Below, in pieces: positions 34,188-44,654 of a stretch of 64,000 nucleotides of DNA (positions are counted from its first letter, which is position 1; each line of letters begins with the position of its first letter). The DNA lies in NCBI RefSeq assembly GCF_000067045.1, contig NC_010125.1, forward strand, positions 3,388,001 to 3,452,000. The letters are read 5' to 3'. Origin of the DNA: Gluconacetobacter diazotrophicus PA1 5. Its GTDB lineage: Bacteria > Pseudomonadota > Alphaproteobacteria > Acetobacterales > Acetobacteraceae. Under the pieces are notes generated by a model that saw only the letters and a program-made list of their open reading frames with translations, was not told the origin of the DNA and did not search any database. The translations under genes and the position numbers were made by a program.

Positions 34188-35015
34188 TTGCTGGAACCGC
34201 TGCGCGACGTGATCGCCCGCCACGGGCTGGATGCGCGCAAGGCCCTGGGCCAGCACTTCCTGCTGGACCCCGGCATCACCGCACGCATCGCCGCCCTGGC
34301 CGGGGACCTGACGGGCCGGCATGTCGTCGAGGTCGGCCCCGGCCCCGGCGGCCTGACCCGTGCCCTGCTGGACAGCCCGGCCGAGACGGTCACGGCGGTG
34401 GAAGTCGATGCGCGCGCGGTCGCGATCATCGCCGAACTGGCCACCCTGTTCCCGGGCCGCCTGCACCTGGTCGAGGCCGACGCGACGCGCCAGGACCTGA
34501 CGCGGCTCTGCCCCGCCCCGCGCCAGGTCGTCGCCAACCTGCCCTATAATGTCGGCACGCCGCTGCTGGTCGGCTGGCTGCGCCAGGCATCGGCCTGGGA
34601 ACGGCTGACCCTGATGTTCCAGATGGAAGTCGCCGAGCGGATCTGCGCCGCCCCCGACAGCGCCCAGTACGGCCGCCTGGCCGTGCTGGCGCAATGGACC
34701 TGCCGGTGCGCCCTGGTCATGCGCATCCCCCCCGGCGCGTTTTCGCCGCCGCCCAAGGTCTATTCCGCCGTCGTCAGCCTGATCCCCCACGCGACCCAGC
34801 CCGACCCCGCCCTGTTCCGCGCCATGGAACAGGTCACGGCGGCGGCGTTCGGCCAGCGGCGCAAGATGCTGCGCGGCTCCCTGCGCCCGATCGGCGGCGA
34901 AGCCCTGCTGGCCGCCGCCGGCATCGACGGCGCCCGCCGGGCGGAAACGCTGGATATCGCGGAGTTCGACCTTCTGGCGCGGTGCCACGCGGAAAGGCAG
35001 GGGCTCCCCCCCTGA
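34188..35015 (+). CDS. rsmA: 16S rRNA dimethyladenosine transferase RsmA (KsgA)
   Basis: The enzyme dimethylates A1518 and A1519 of 16S rRNA. Motifs are KALGQHFLLDPGI, VVEVGPGPGGLTRALL (SAM binding), VEVDARAVAII, VVANLPYNVGTPLL (the NLPY catalytic motif), FQMEVAERI, and FSPPPKVYSAVV. No ATG precedes the conserved region in frame. The TTG at 34188 gives 275 residues; a CTG at 34155 with GAGG 8 nt upstream would give 286 and keep the usual spacing after surA. The terminator-like hairpin at 35020 follows immediately. Confidence 0.92.
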   Translation: MLEPLRDVIARHGLDARKALGQHFLLDPGITARIAALAGDLTGRHVVEVGPGPGGLTRALLDSPAETVTAVEVDARAVAIIAELATLFPGRLHLVEADATRQDLTRLCPAPRQVVANLPYNVGTPLLVGWLRQASAWERLTLMFQMEVAERICAAPDSAQYGRLAVLAQWTCRCALVMRIPPGAFSPPPKVYSAVVSLIPHATQPDPALFRAMEQVTAAAFGQRRKMLRGSLRPIGGEALLAAAGIDGARRAETLDIAEFDLLARCHAERQGLPP

Positions 35016-35019
35016 CCCG

Positions 35020-35056
35020 CCAAAGGGCTCGGCCCTTTGGAAACCCGGTCGTTTTT
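35020..35056 (+). terminator. Rho-independent-type terminator after rsmA
   Basis: A 9-bp perfect stem CCAAAGGGC / GCCCTTTGG (35020-35028 and 35032-35040) with a TCG loop is followed, after 11 nt, by TTTTT at 35052-35056. It lies 5 bp beyond the rsmA stop and before the convergent cfa stop at 35061. The T-tract is further from the stem than usual. Confidence 0.6.
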
Positions 35057-35060
35057 CTTC

Positions 35061-36314
35061 CTACCCTGCCCTGGCCCGGCTACGCACGCGCGGGCGGCGC
35101 GTCGCCGCCGCGTCGCGTTCCACATCGACCATATAGTCGCGCGTCAGCGGCACGGCGTCGATCGACCGTGTGATCTGGAGCTGGAAATTCATGTGCCCCT
35201 GCACGCGGAAGGACAGTTCCGCCGCAGCCAGATAGAATTCGAACATCCGGCAGAACCGTTCATCGTACATCGCGGCGACCCGCTCGCGATTGGCGGCGAA
35301 GCGGTCGCGCCACAGCGCGATGGTCTTGGCGTAATGCAGGCGCAGGATCTCGCAATCCGTCACCCACAGGCCGGATTTTTCGATCGCCGCGAAGGTTTCG
35401 CTCAGCGCGGGCGAATAGCCGCCGGGAAAGATGTAGCGATCGATCCAGGGATTGGTCGAACCCGGCCCGTCATGCCGCCCGATGGAATGCAGCAGCATGA
35501 CCCCGTCCGGAGCCAGGATATTCGCCACGAGGTCGAAGAACTGGCGATAATGGCCGATCCCCACATGCTCGAACATGCCGACCGATACGATGCGGTCGAA
35601 ACGCCGCGTCACGGCCCGGTAATCCACCAGTTCGAACCGCACCCGGTCCGCCAACCCCTCGTCCCGTGCCCGCTGCCGCGCCACGCCAAGCTGTTCCTCG
35701 GACAGGGTGATGCCGGTGACCCGTGCGCCGTACTCCCGCGCCAGCGTCAGCGCCATGCCACCCCAGCCGCATCCGATATCCAGCACTTCCAGGCCCGGGC
35801 GGTCCAGCCGCAGCTTGGCGGCGATATGGCGCTTCTTCGCCACCTGCGCCTCTTCCAGCGTCTCGTCCCCACGCGGAAAATAGGCACAGGAATATTGGCG
35901 GTCGCTGTCCAGGAACAGGTCGTACAGCGCACCGTTCAGGTCGTAATGGTGCGCGACATTGCGCCGTGCGCGGGACGCCGGATTGAACTGCGTCCAGGTC
36001 CGCTTGCCGTAGCGGATCACCGCCGCCACCGATTCGCCGATATGGCCGGCCTGCATGCTGTTGGCCATCAGGACGTCCAGCAGGTCGTACAGCGTGCAGC
36101 CCGTGGGCACGACCAGACCGTCCATATAGGCTTCGCCGAACGCCAGGCCGGGATTGACGATCAGGCGCCGCTCGACCGACGGGGAGAGAATGCGCATCGC
36201 CGCGACTGGCCCAGGCGTGCCGACATAGGTCCGCCGCGTGCCGTCGGAATAGACGACGTCCAGCCGCCCCAGCGAGATGAAACTGCGAAAGATCCTGTCT
36301 ATCAAGGGCGTCAT
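35061..36314 (-). CDS. cfa: Cyclopropane-fatty-acyl-phospholipid synthase
   Basis: The 417-residue SAM-dependent enzyme adds a methylene bridge to unsaturated acyl chains of membrane phospholipids, a common acid-stress adaptation. Features include HHYDLNGALYDLFLD, YSCAYFP, VLDIGCGWGGMALTLAREY (SAM binding), GITLSEEQ, VSVGMFEHVG, and IDRYIFPGGYSPAL. The C-terminal RLHYAKTIALWRDRF is typical. The last 15 residues are Arg-rich. It starts 99 bp downstream, in its own sense, of the strong palindrome that ends the ribosomal protein operon. Confidence 0.94.
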   Translation of the reverse strand: MTPLIDRIFRSFISLGRLDVVYSDGTRRTYVGTPGPVAAMRILSPSVERRLIVNPGLAFGEAYMDGLVVPTGCTLYDLLDVLMANSMQAGHIGESVAAVIRYGKRTWTQFNPASRARRNVAHHYDLNGALYDLFLDSDRQYSCAYFPRGDETLEEAQVAKKRHIAAKLRLDRPGLEVLDIGCGWGGMALTLAREYGARVTGITLSEEQLGVARQRARDEGLADRVRFELVDYRAVTRRFDRIVSVGMFEHVGIGHYRQFFDLVANILAPDGVMLLHSIGRHDGPGSTNPWIDRYIFPGGYSPALSETFAAIEKSGLWVTDCEILRLHYAKTIALWRDRFAANRERVAAMYDERFCRMFEFYLAAAELSFRVQGHMNFQLQITRSIDAVPLTRDYMVDVERDAAATRRPRVRSRARAG

Positions 36315-36412
36315 GGACTCACCTCTCTTCTTTCGGCCGGGCCCGAAGCATGAAGGGTCCGGATCGATCCGTAAAGAACCGGTGATGACGCTTTGCGTGC
36401 CTTTTCAAAGAC

Positions 36413-36446
36413 AAAGGCCCGGAAGAGCATGCTCTTCCGGGCCTTT
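36413..36446 (-). terminator. Perfect 34-bp palindrome, probable bidirectional terminator
   Basis: The sequence is exactly self-complementary, with 17-nt arms AAAGGCCCGGAAGAGCA and its reverse complement, so each strand ends a GC-rich stem in TTT. It lies 25 bp beyond the rplI stop and would end the rpsF-rpsR-rplI transcript. cfa on the same strand starts 99 bp further on, so the palindrome isolates it from read-through. Confidence 0.7.
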
Positions 36447-36470
36447 GCGACAGAACGGAAACGGAAAGGA

Positions 36471-37037
36471 TCAGGCTTCCGCCGGAGCTTCCACCGTTTC
36501 CTCGAGCGCTTCCTCGACGAAGCCCGAGGGCTCCTCCTTCTCGACGCCGATCTCTTCGCCACGGGCCTGGCGCTCGGCTTCTTCTTCCGAACGGGCCACG
36601 TTCACCGTGACGGGGATCGAAACTTCCGGATGCAGCGCGACGCGGACGTCGTACAGGCCCAGTTGCTTGATCGGGTTTTCCAGGATCACCTGCGTGCGGG
36701 CGACCGTCAGGCCGGCCGCCGTCGCCGCCTCGGCGATGTCGCGGGTCGTGACCGAGCCGTACAGGCTGCCGCTGTCGCCGGCCTGGCGGATCAGCACGAC
36801 GGACAGGCCGTGCATGCGCTCGGACAGGCGCTCGGCCTCCTCGCGGCGCTTCAGGTTCAGCGCCTCGAGCTGCACGCGCTCGCGCTCGAAGCGCTCGCGG
36901 TTCAGGGCGTTGGCACGGATCGCCTTGCCCTGCGGCAGCAGGAAGTTACGGGCATAGCCCGGCTTCACCTTCACGACGTCGCCCATCTGCCCCAGGTTTT
37001 CGACGCGCTGGAGCAGGATCAGTTCTACTGCGGACAT
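36471..37037 (-). CDS. rplI: 50S ribosomal protein L9
   Basis: The 188-residue protein begins [22 protein letters not shown] and contains [16 protein letters not shown], the L9 signature. The two-domain L9 core ends near residue 160. An acidic Glu/Ala-rich tail ([18 protein letters not shown] and beyond) extends it beyond the usual 150 residues, as in several alphaproteobacteria. It follows rpsR by 12 bp. Confidence 0.97.
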   Translation of the reverse strand: MSAVELILLQRVENLGQMGDVVKVKPGYARNFLLPQGKAIRANALNRERFERERVQLEALNLKRREEAERLSERMHGLSVVLIRQAGDSGSLYGSVTTRDIAEAATAAGLTVARTQVILENPIKQLGLYDVRVALHPEVSIPVTVNVARSEEEAERQARGEEIGVEKEEPSGFVEEALEETVEAPAEA

Positions 37038-37049
37038 GATCTGCCTCCC

Positions 37050-37325
37050 TCAGCCGACAATGTAGGGCAGAAGCGCCATGAAACGGGCCCGCTTGATCGC
37101 CTGGGCCAGCTCGCGCTGCTTCTTCGCGGACACCGCGGTGATGCGGCTGGGGACGATCTTGCCGCGCTCGGACAGGAAGCGGCTGAGCAGGCGAACGTCC
37201 TTGTAGTCGATCTTCGGCGCGTTGGGGCCGGAGAACGGGCAGGACTTGCGGCGACGATAGAACGGCCGGCGCGCACCCACGGCCGTGCGACGGGCGGCGG
37301 GGTTGATTTCAGTGGTCTCGGACAT
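37050..37325 (-). CDS. rpsR: 30S ribosomal protein S18
   Basis: The 91-residue protein shows [41 protein letters not shown] and [20 protein letters not shown], all S18 hallmarks. It lies between rpsF (6 bp upstream) and rplI in the conserved operon order. S18 binds the S6 partner and the 16S rRNA platform. Confidence 0.97.
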   Translation of the reverse strand: MSETTEINPAARRTAVGARRPFYRRRKSCPFSGPNAPKIDYKDVRLLSRFLSERGKIVPSRITAVSAKKQRELAQAIKRARFMALLPYIVG

Positions 37326-37331
37326 GGATTC

Positions 37332-37817
37332 TTACTCCGCTTCGCCGTCGGTGTCGCGCCCGTCTTCACGCTCGTTGCGTGCCCGGAACTCCTCGCGATC
37401 GTCGTAGCCGCGACGGGCACCGCCGGCACCGCCACGTCCGCTTTCAAAGCGGCCGGCCGGCTTCGGACCACGGAAGCCGCGCTCGCGCTCGTCGCCCTTG
37501 CGGGACAGGATCACGGACGGCGCCTCGTCGATCTCGTCGACGCGCAGGGTCAGGACGCGCATCACGTCCTCGTTCAGGCCGAGCTGGCGCTCGATTTCCT
37601 TGATCGTCTCCGGCTTCGCATCCAGACCCAGGAGCATGTAGTGCCCCTTGCGGTTCTTCTTGATGCGGTAGGCCAGGCTGCGCAGGCCCCAATATTCGCG
37701 CTTCTTCACAGCGCCGCCATCGGTTTCCAGCAGCGCGGCGATCCCGTCGGCGACGGCCTCGACCTGCTGCTGCGATACATCGTTACGTGCGATGAACACG
37801 GTCTCATATAACGGCAT
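37332..37817 (-). CDS. rpsF: 30S ribosomal protein S6
   Basis: The 161-residue protein begins MPLYETVFIARNDVSQQQV and includes EYWGLRSLAYRIKKNRKGHYML, typical of S6. The core ends near residue 100. A long charged Arg/Gly/Asp/Glu-rich tail (about 60 residues, GRFESGRGGAGGARRGYDD and so on) is longer than in E. coli S6 but common in this lineage. It is the first gene of rpsF-rpsR-rplI. The 186-bp gap to the next gene (37818-38003) should carry the promoter; no clear -35/-10 was identified. Confidence 0.96.
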   Translation of the reverse strand: MPLYETVFIARNDVSQQQVEAVADGIAALLETDGGAVKKREYWGLRSLAYRIKKNRKGHYMLLGLDAKPETIKEIERQLGLNEDVMRVLTLRVDEIDEAPSVILSRKGDERERGFRGPKPAGRFESGRGGAGGARRGYDDREEFRARNEREDGRDTDGEAE

Positions 37818-38003
37818 GGGAACTCCCTTCGGATAAGGTCAACCCGACCGTTCCGGACCCGGTCCGGACGGCGCCCCTCCCGCGGGGCATGGGTATAGCC
37901 GGGGCGATGCCGCGTCCCGGCAGGGAAGGTGCGGTGTGAAGCACAAACCCCGGCCGACCACAAGGGGAAACTGCCGAAAAGCCGAATTCGGGCGGCCGGT
38001 GGA

Positions 38004-38594
38004 TCAGGGGCGCAGGGCCCGGGGAACCGTCAGCCCCAGCCGGTCGGGAATGTCCCAGACCTCGCGCACCGTGCGCACGGGCCGGAATCCGGCCCGCAGA
38101 TAGGTCTCCATCGCCCTGGGATGGTCGGCGGTGCAGGTATTCACCCGCACGCTGTCGGGGTGGAAGGCCCAGGCCGCGTCCAGGGCGGCCCGCAGGAAGG
38201 CATGGCCGATCCCATGCCCGATCTGGCCGGGCATCAGGCCGAAATAGGCCAGGTTGACCTCATCCGGCTGGGTCCGGTCCAGTTCGAAGAAGCCGCAGAC
38301 CTGCTCGCCGCGCCACAGGACGTGGACCAGCACGCCCGGGTCGCGCAGCAGCGCCGCCAGTTCCCGGTCGGGCACGACGCGGCGCAGCCACCAGCAATAA
38401 TCCTTGCCCACCCCGTCATACAGGCGGCGATAGAACGCAACGCCCGGCGCCGGCTGATGCACGATGCGGTAGCCTTCCGGCAGGGCAGGCGCCGGACCGG
38501 ATGGCGGGGCGTCCATGCACAGGAAGGTCACGTCGACAACGGCCCGGGTCGCCGGCCCGGAGTCCGCCCGCGCGTCTCCGACGGACGCGACCAT
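38004..38594 (-). CDS. GNAT-family N-acetyltransferase
   Basis: The 196-residue protein has an acetyltransferase core: [50 protein letters not shown] (the acetyl-CoA pyrophosphate-binding region, here QIGHGIG) and [27 protein letters not shown]. The substrate is unknown. It starts 11 bp after the rpoD stop, so it may be expressed with the yqeY-dnaG-rpoD group. The ATG at 38516 (residue 27) is an alternative start, since the first 26 residues are not part of the domain. Confidence 0.82.
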   Translation of the reverse strand: MVASVGDARADSGPATRAVVDVTFLCMDAPPSGPAPALPEGYRIVHQPAPGVAFYRRLYDGVGKDYCWWLRRVVPDRELAALLRDPGVLVHVLWRGEQVCGFFELDRTQPDEVNLAYFGLMPGQIGHGIGHAFLRAALDAAWAFHPDSVRVNTCTADHPRAMETYLRAGFRPVRTVREVWDIPDRLGLTVPRALRP

Positions 38595-38605
38595 GGCCCG
38601 GCGAA

Positions 38606-40558
<1,953 letters not shown>

Positions 40559-40774
40559 CGCCTGCCCTATCCTCAACCGCTAAAGCGCCCTCGCCTGTGT
40601 CATGCAACGGCGTCGCCGGCCCTGTTTCGCGGTCCGGTCGCGTTGCCGCGCAGGGCGCGTAAACCACCGGATACGAAATGACCACTTTGTCGCATCTGAC
40701 AAATTACAGTGTGGTGCAGGTGGTCGATTCACTCGCGGAAGTCAAGGCCCGGCATGGCGCGCCGACGCGCAACC

Positions 40775-42634
40775 TTACCCTTCGCCGGGCGTGAGATCCC
40801 CGCGCCGCAACGCCTCCCAGGCCAGAAGCCGGGTCCGCAAACTGGCCCACGACCGCGCGTCCAGCGTGCCGGCGCACAGGCTTTCGGTGTCCAGGCGGAT
40901 ATCTTCGCCGAACTGCCGGACATTCAGCAAGGCAAAAAAATGCCACCATTCCTGCACCACGTCGACCGCCATCAGGTCGTCGGGCGCGCTCAGCGACATC
41001 GGCAGCGGCCGGGCGGCCACCACCGCCATCCGTTCCTCCGCCAGGCCGCCCTCGTCCAGGCGCCGGTCCAGCGCCTTCGCATCCGTCAGGTCGCCCGACG
41101 CGGCCAGGTCCATCACCGCGGCCCGCACCCGCGCCAGGGCGGGCGGCAGGTCCAGGCGGCAATAGGCGTCCTCGACCTCGGGCAGGATATGGGGGTGGCG
41201 CAGCAGGATCGCGGTCAGGATGCGCATGCGCTCCTGCGCCGCGGCCGCTTCGTCGAACGGCGCCGGGGCGGACCCGGCCGGCCACGACACGCCCGCCTGC
41301 CTGCCGTCCCCGCGCTGGCCGCCCTGGCCCGCACGCTTCCCCTGGCCCGGACGGCGGCGATAGGTCTCGAAGAAGCGGTCCAGCAGCGTGCTGCGATATT
41401 CCGCCGCCAGCCCCTTGTCCGCGATCAGCGCCGCCGCCTCGACCAGGCGCCGGCGCACCGCGGCGCGCTGCTCGGGCCCGGGGTCGCGTACCCCCTGGGT
41501 CAGCAGGTCGAACAGCACGTGGCCGATCGGCCGCGCGCCCTCCAGCAGTGCCGCCACCGCGCCGCTTCCCTGCCCGCGCAGCAGGCTGTCGGGGTCCTCG
41601 CCCTCCGGCAGGGCGCAGAAGCGCAGGGTGCGGTTGATATCCAGCAGCGGCAGCGCCGTTTCCGCCGCCTTGACCGCCGCGCGCTGCCCTGCCCCGTCGC
41701 CGTCGAAGCACAGGATCGGGGCCGCCGCCATCTGCCACAGCGCCTCCATCTGTTCCGACGTCAGGGCGGTGCCCAATGGCGCGACCGCGCCGGGGAACCC
41801 CGCCTGGTGCAGGGCGATGACGTCCATGTAGCCTTCGACCACCACCAGTTCGACCGGCGGCGCCCCGCGCGGCCGCGCGGTGCGCAGCGCGGCCCGGGCG
41901 CGATCCATGCCGAACAGGGTCCGCCGCTTGGAAAACAGCGCGGTCTCGGGCCCGTTGAGGTATTTCGGCTGCCCATCCCCCAGGATGCGCCCGCCGAACG
42001 AGACCAGGCTGCCCCGCCGGTCGCGGATCGGGAAGGTCACGCGGTTGAAGAACAGTTCCCCCTTCGGGCGCCCGTCCTCGTCCACGCGCATCAGCCCGGC
42101 CTGCGCCAGCATCTCGGGCGTGACCCCGTGCGGCGCCAACTCGTTCAGCAATCCGCCCCGCCCGTCGCCGGACCAGCCCAGCCCGAAGCCGGCGATCGTC
42201 TCGTCCGACAGGCCCCGCCCGCGCAGGTAGGCCAGGCCCGCCCGGCCCTCGGGCGCATGCAGCCGGCGCACCCAGGCGGCCTGCACCAGGTCCAGCACGT
42301 CGGACAGGCCCCGGGCGCGCTGCTCGGCCTCGCGCTCCCGCGGGCTGGCGCGCGGCACCTCCAGCCCCGCCTCGCCCGCCAGTTCGGCGACCGCTTCGGG
42401 AAAGGAGCGTCCCTCGCTCTGCATCACGAAGGAAATGACGTCTCCATGCGCGCCACAGCCGAAGCAGTGGAAATGATCGTCATAGACGTAGAATGACGGC
42501 GTCTTCTCGCCATGGAAGGGGCAGCAGGCCTTCCAGTTCCTCCCCGACCGGACCAGCTTGGTCCGGCGGCCGATCACCGAGGCGATCGGCGTGCGGGCAC
42601 GCAATTCCTCCAGAAAGGCGGGATCGAGCGCCAC
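40775..42634 (-). CDS. dnaG: DNA primase
   Basis: The 619-residue primase makes RNA primers for replication. It has an N-terminal zinc-binding domain with CPFHGEKTPSFYVYDDHFHCFGCGAHGDV (split here only by reading order). The RNA polymerase core (FFNRVTFPIRDRRGSLVSFG, LFGMDRA) and the TOPRIM site (VVVEGYMDVIALHQ, LCFDGDGAGQRAA) follow, then a helicase-interacting C-terminal region. The GTG at 42634 gives the normal start MALDPAFLEELRARTP and lies 4 bp after the yqeY stop; an ATG at 42685 inside yqeY is an alternative adding 17 non-conserved residues. Confidence 0.95.
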   Translation of the reverse strand: MALDPAFLEELRARTPIASVIGRRTKLVRSGRNWKACCPFHGEKTPSFYVYDDHFHCFGCGAHGDVISFVMQSEGRSFPEAVAELAGEAGLEVPRASPREREAEQRARGLSDVLDLVQAAWVRRLHAPEGRAGLAYLRGRGLSDETIAGFGLGWSGDGRGGLLNELAPHGVTPEMLAQAGLMRVDEDGRPKGELFFNRVTFPIRDRRGSLVSFGGRILGDGQPKYLNGPETALFSKRRTLFGMDRARAALRTARPRGAPPVELVVVEGYMDVIALHQAGFPGAVAPLGTALTSEQMEALWQMAAAPILCFDGDGAGQRAAVKAAETALPLLDINRTLRFCALPEGEDPDSLLRGQGSGAVAALLEGARPIGHVLFDLLTQGVRDPGPEQRAAVRRRLVEAAALIADKGLAAEYRSTLLDRFFETYRRRPGQGKRAGQGGQRGDGRQAGVSWPAGSAPAPFDEAAAAQERMRILTAILLRHPHILPEVEDAYCRLDLPPALARVRAAVMDLAASGDLTDAKALDRRLDEGGLAEERMAVVAARPLPMSLSAPDDLMAVDVVQEWWHFFALLNVRQFGEDIRLDTESLCAGTLDARSWASLRTRLLAWEALRRGDLTPGEG

Positions 42635-42638
42635 CGCG

Positions 42639-43094
42639 TCAGGCGGACAGCAGCGTCTTGACGGTGGCGCTGGCGCGGCCGGCATCCAGTGCCGCGCCGA
42701 AGCGCGCCTTCAGCGCGGCCATGACGCGGCCCATGTCCTTCATCGACGCCGCCCCCAGTTCCGCGATCGCCTCGCGCGTCGCCGCCTCCAGCGTGGCGGC
42801 GTCCAGCTCGGCGGGCAGGTAGCCGCGAATCGTCTCGATCTCGGCTTCTTCCTTCTCGGCCAGTTCGGGGCGGCCGCCCTGGCGGTACATCGCCGCCGAT
42901 TCGGTGCGCGACTTGATCATGCCGCGCAGCATGGACACGATCTCGTCCTCCGCCACCTCGCCACCCTTGGCCCGGGCGCCGATGTCGACGTCCTTCAGCC
43001 TGGCGTTCACCATGCGCAGGGTGCCGACGCGCCCGGACTGCCCGGCCTTCATCGCCGCCTTGAGGTCTTCCATGAAACGCGCGCGCAGGGACAT
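42639..43094 (-). CDS. yqeY: GatB/YqeY domain protein
   Basis: The 151-residue protein matches YqeY: MEDLKAAMKAGQSGRVGTLRMV at the start, MLRGMIKSRTESAAMY and EKEEAEIETIRGYLPAELD in the middle, and MGRVMAALKARFG near the end. It resembles the tRNA-binding tail of GatB, and its role in tRNA metabolism is not established. It lies directly upstream of dnaG, a widespread arrangement. The ATG at 43094 is supported by homologous starts. Confidence 0.92.
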   Translation of the reverse strand: MSLRARFMEDLKAAMKAGQSGRVGTLRMVNARLKDVDIGARAKGGEVAEDEIVSMLRGMIKSRTESAAMYRQGGRPELAEKEEAEIETIRGYLPAELDAATLEAATREAIAELGAASMKDMGRVMAALKARFGAALDAGRASATVKTLLSA

Positions 43095-43146
43095 GATCCC
43101 GTTCTCCTGATCCAGTGGCGGGCGCCGGCGAGGGGCCGGAACATTT

Positions 43147-43190
43147 TTCCCACCGATTTGCCGTCGATCCGGGTGGGAATTTTCTTCCCA
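43147..43190 (+). promoter_or_regulatory. TTCCCA/TGGGAA repeats upstream of carA, candidate operator
   Basis: Within the 144-bp yqeY-carA divergent gap the hexamer TTCCCA occurs at 43147-43152 and 43185-43190, and its complement TGGGAA at 43174-43179. The last two form the inverted repeat TGGGAA-TTTTC-TTCCCA (43174-43190), 48 bp before the carA start. It is a plausible binding site for the helix-turn-helix fused to CarA or for another regulator, which is inference. No promoter hexamers were assigned. Confidence 0.4.
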
Positions 43191-43238
43191 GCCGATCGGG
43201 ACGCTGGTAGGAGATAATCCCGGAAGGAAGAATTCGCC

Positions 43239-44642
43239 ATGCCGATATCGATCGAGACCATCATCGAGCGTCTGGGCGGCGCGGATCATGCCGCCCGGCT
43301 GACCGGCGTCGGGACCGAGGCCATCCGCAAATGGCGGCAGGCCCGCGCGATCCCGCCCAAGCATTGGACGGTCATCCTGCGCCACACCGGCCTCAGCCTT
43401 TCCGACCTGCAACCCGACAGCGCGTCCGACCGAGCGGAGACCCAGATGCCGGAGACCCCGTTACCCCCCGCCACCCAGCCCCCCGAAGGCGCCACCGCCG
43501 CGCTGGTCCTGGCCGACGGCACGGTCGCGTGGGGGCGCGGCTTCGGCGCGCATACGCCGGCCGCCGGCAGCGCCATCGGCGAACTGTGCTTTTCCACCGG
43601 CATGACCGGCTATCAGGAAACCCTGACCGATCCCTCCTTCGCCGGGCAGATCATCACCTTCACCTTTCCCCATATCGGCAATGTCGGCACCAACGCGGAT
43701 GACGACGAAGCCCCCCGCGTGGCCGCGCGCGGGCTGGCGGTCAAGCAGGACCTGACCGAGCCCGCCAACTGGCGCGCGACGCAGGGGCTGGACGCCTGGC
43801 TGGCCGGCCAGGGCGTGCCGGGCATCTGCGGCGTCGATACCCGCGCCATCACGCTGCGGGTGCGCGACGGCGGCCCGCAGACCGCCATCCTGGCCTACCC
43901 CGCCGACGGCGTGTTCGACCTGGACGCCCTGCGTGCCCAGGCCGCCGCATGGCCGGGGCTGGAAGGCATGGACCTGGCCCGCGACGTGACCTGCGCCGCC
44001 CCCTATTCCTGGGACAAGGGCGTCTGGACCTGGCCCGCGGGCACCTGCCCGCTGCCCGAGCGCCGCCGCCGCGTGGTCGCGGTCGATTACGGCGCCAAGC
44101 GCAACATCCTGCGCTGCCTGGCCAGCGCGGGCTGCGACGTGACGGTCGTGCCGGCCACGGCCACGGCGGACCAGATCCTGGCCCACGCGCCGGACGGCGT
44201 GTTCCTGTCCAACGGCCCGGGCGACCCGGCCGCGACCGCCGAATATGCCGTGCCGGCGATCCGCGGCGTGCTGGAGGCCGGCAAGCCGGTCTTCGGCATC
44301 TGCCTGGGCCACCAGTTGCTGGCGCAGGCGCTGGGCGCGCGCACCTACAAGCTGGCGCGCGGCCATCGCGGCGCCAACCAGCCGGTCAAGGACCTGGGAA
44401 CCGGGCGGGTCGAGATCACGAGCCAGAATCACGGCTTCGCGGTGGACGAATCCAGCCTGCCCGCCGACGTGCGCGTGACCCATACCAGCCTGTTCGACGG
44501 CTCGAACGAGGGCATCGCCTCCGACCGCTATCCGGCCTTCTCGGTCCAGTACCATCCCGAGGCCAGCCCCGGCCCGTCGGACAGCCATTATCTGTTCGAC
44601 CGCTTCGTCGCCCTGATCGACCGCGTCAACGCACCCGTCTGA
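43239..44642 (+). CDS. carA: Carbamoyl-phosphate synthase small subunit with N-terminal HTH
   Basis: The 467-residue frame has two parts. Residues 1-58 resemble a Cro/YdaS-like helix-turn-helix (GADHAARLTGVGTEAIRKWR, then IPPKHWTVILRHTGLSLSDL). From about residue 70 it is a normal CarA: GELCFSTGMTGYQETLTDPS, ICGVDTRAITLRVR, FLSNGPGDP, the amidotransferase nucleophile Cys355 in GICLGHQ and His439/Glu441 in YHPEAS. CarA hydrolyses glutamine and passes ammonia to CarB. The upstream ATG at 43239 follows GGAAGGAAG. The in-frame ATG at 43446 also has GGAGA 5 nt before it and would give a standard 398-residue CarA, so both forms may be made. carB follows 12 bp later. Confidence 0.92.
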   Translation: MPISIETIIERLGGADHAARLTGVGTEAIRKWRQARAIPPKHWTVILRHTGLSLSDLQPDSASDRAETQMPETPLPPATQPPEGATAALVLADGTVAWGRGFGAHTPAAGSAIGELCFSTGMTGYQETLTDPSFAGQIITFTFPHIGNVGTNADDDEAPRVAARGLAVKQDLTEPANWRATQGLDAWLAGQGVPGICGVDTRAITLRVRDGGPQTAILAYPADGVFDLDALRAQAAAWPGLEGMDLARDVTCAAPYSWDKGVWTWPAGTCPLPERRRRVVAVDYGAKRNILRCLASAGCDVTVVPATATADQILAHAPDGVFLSNGPGDPAATAEYAVPAIRGVLEAGKPVFGICLGHQLLAQALGARTYKLARGHRGANQPVKDLGTGRVEITSQNHGFAVDESSLPADVRVTHTSLFDGSNEGIASDRYPAFSVQYHPEASPGPSDSHYLFDRFVALIDRVNAPV

Positions 44643-44654
44643 AAGCAGCACACC

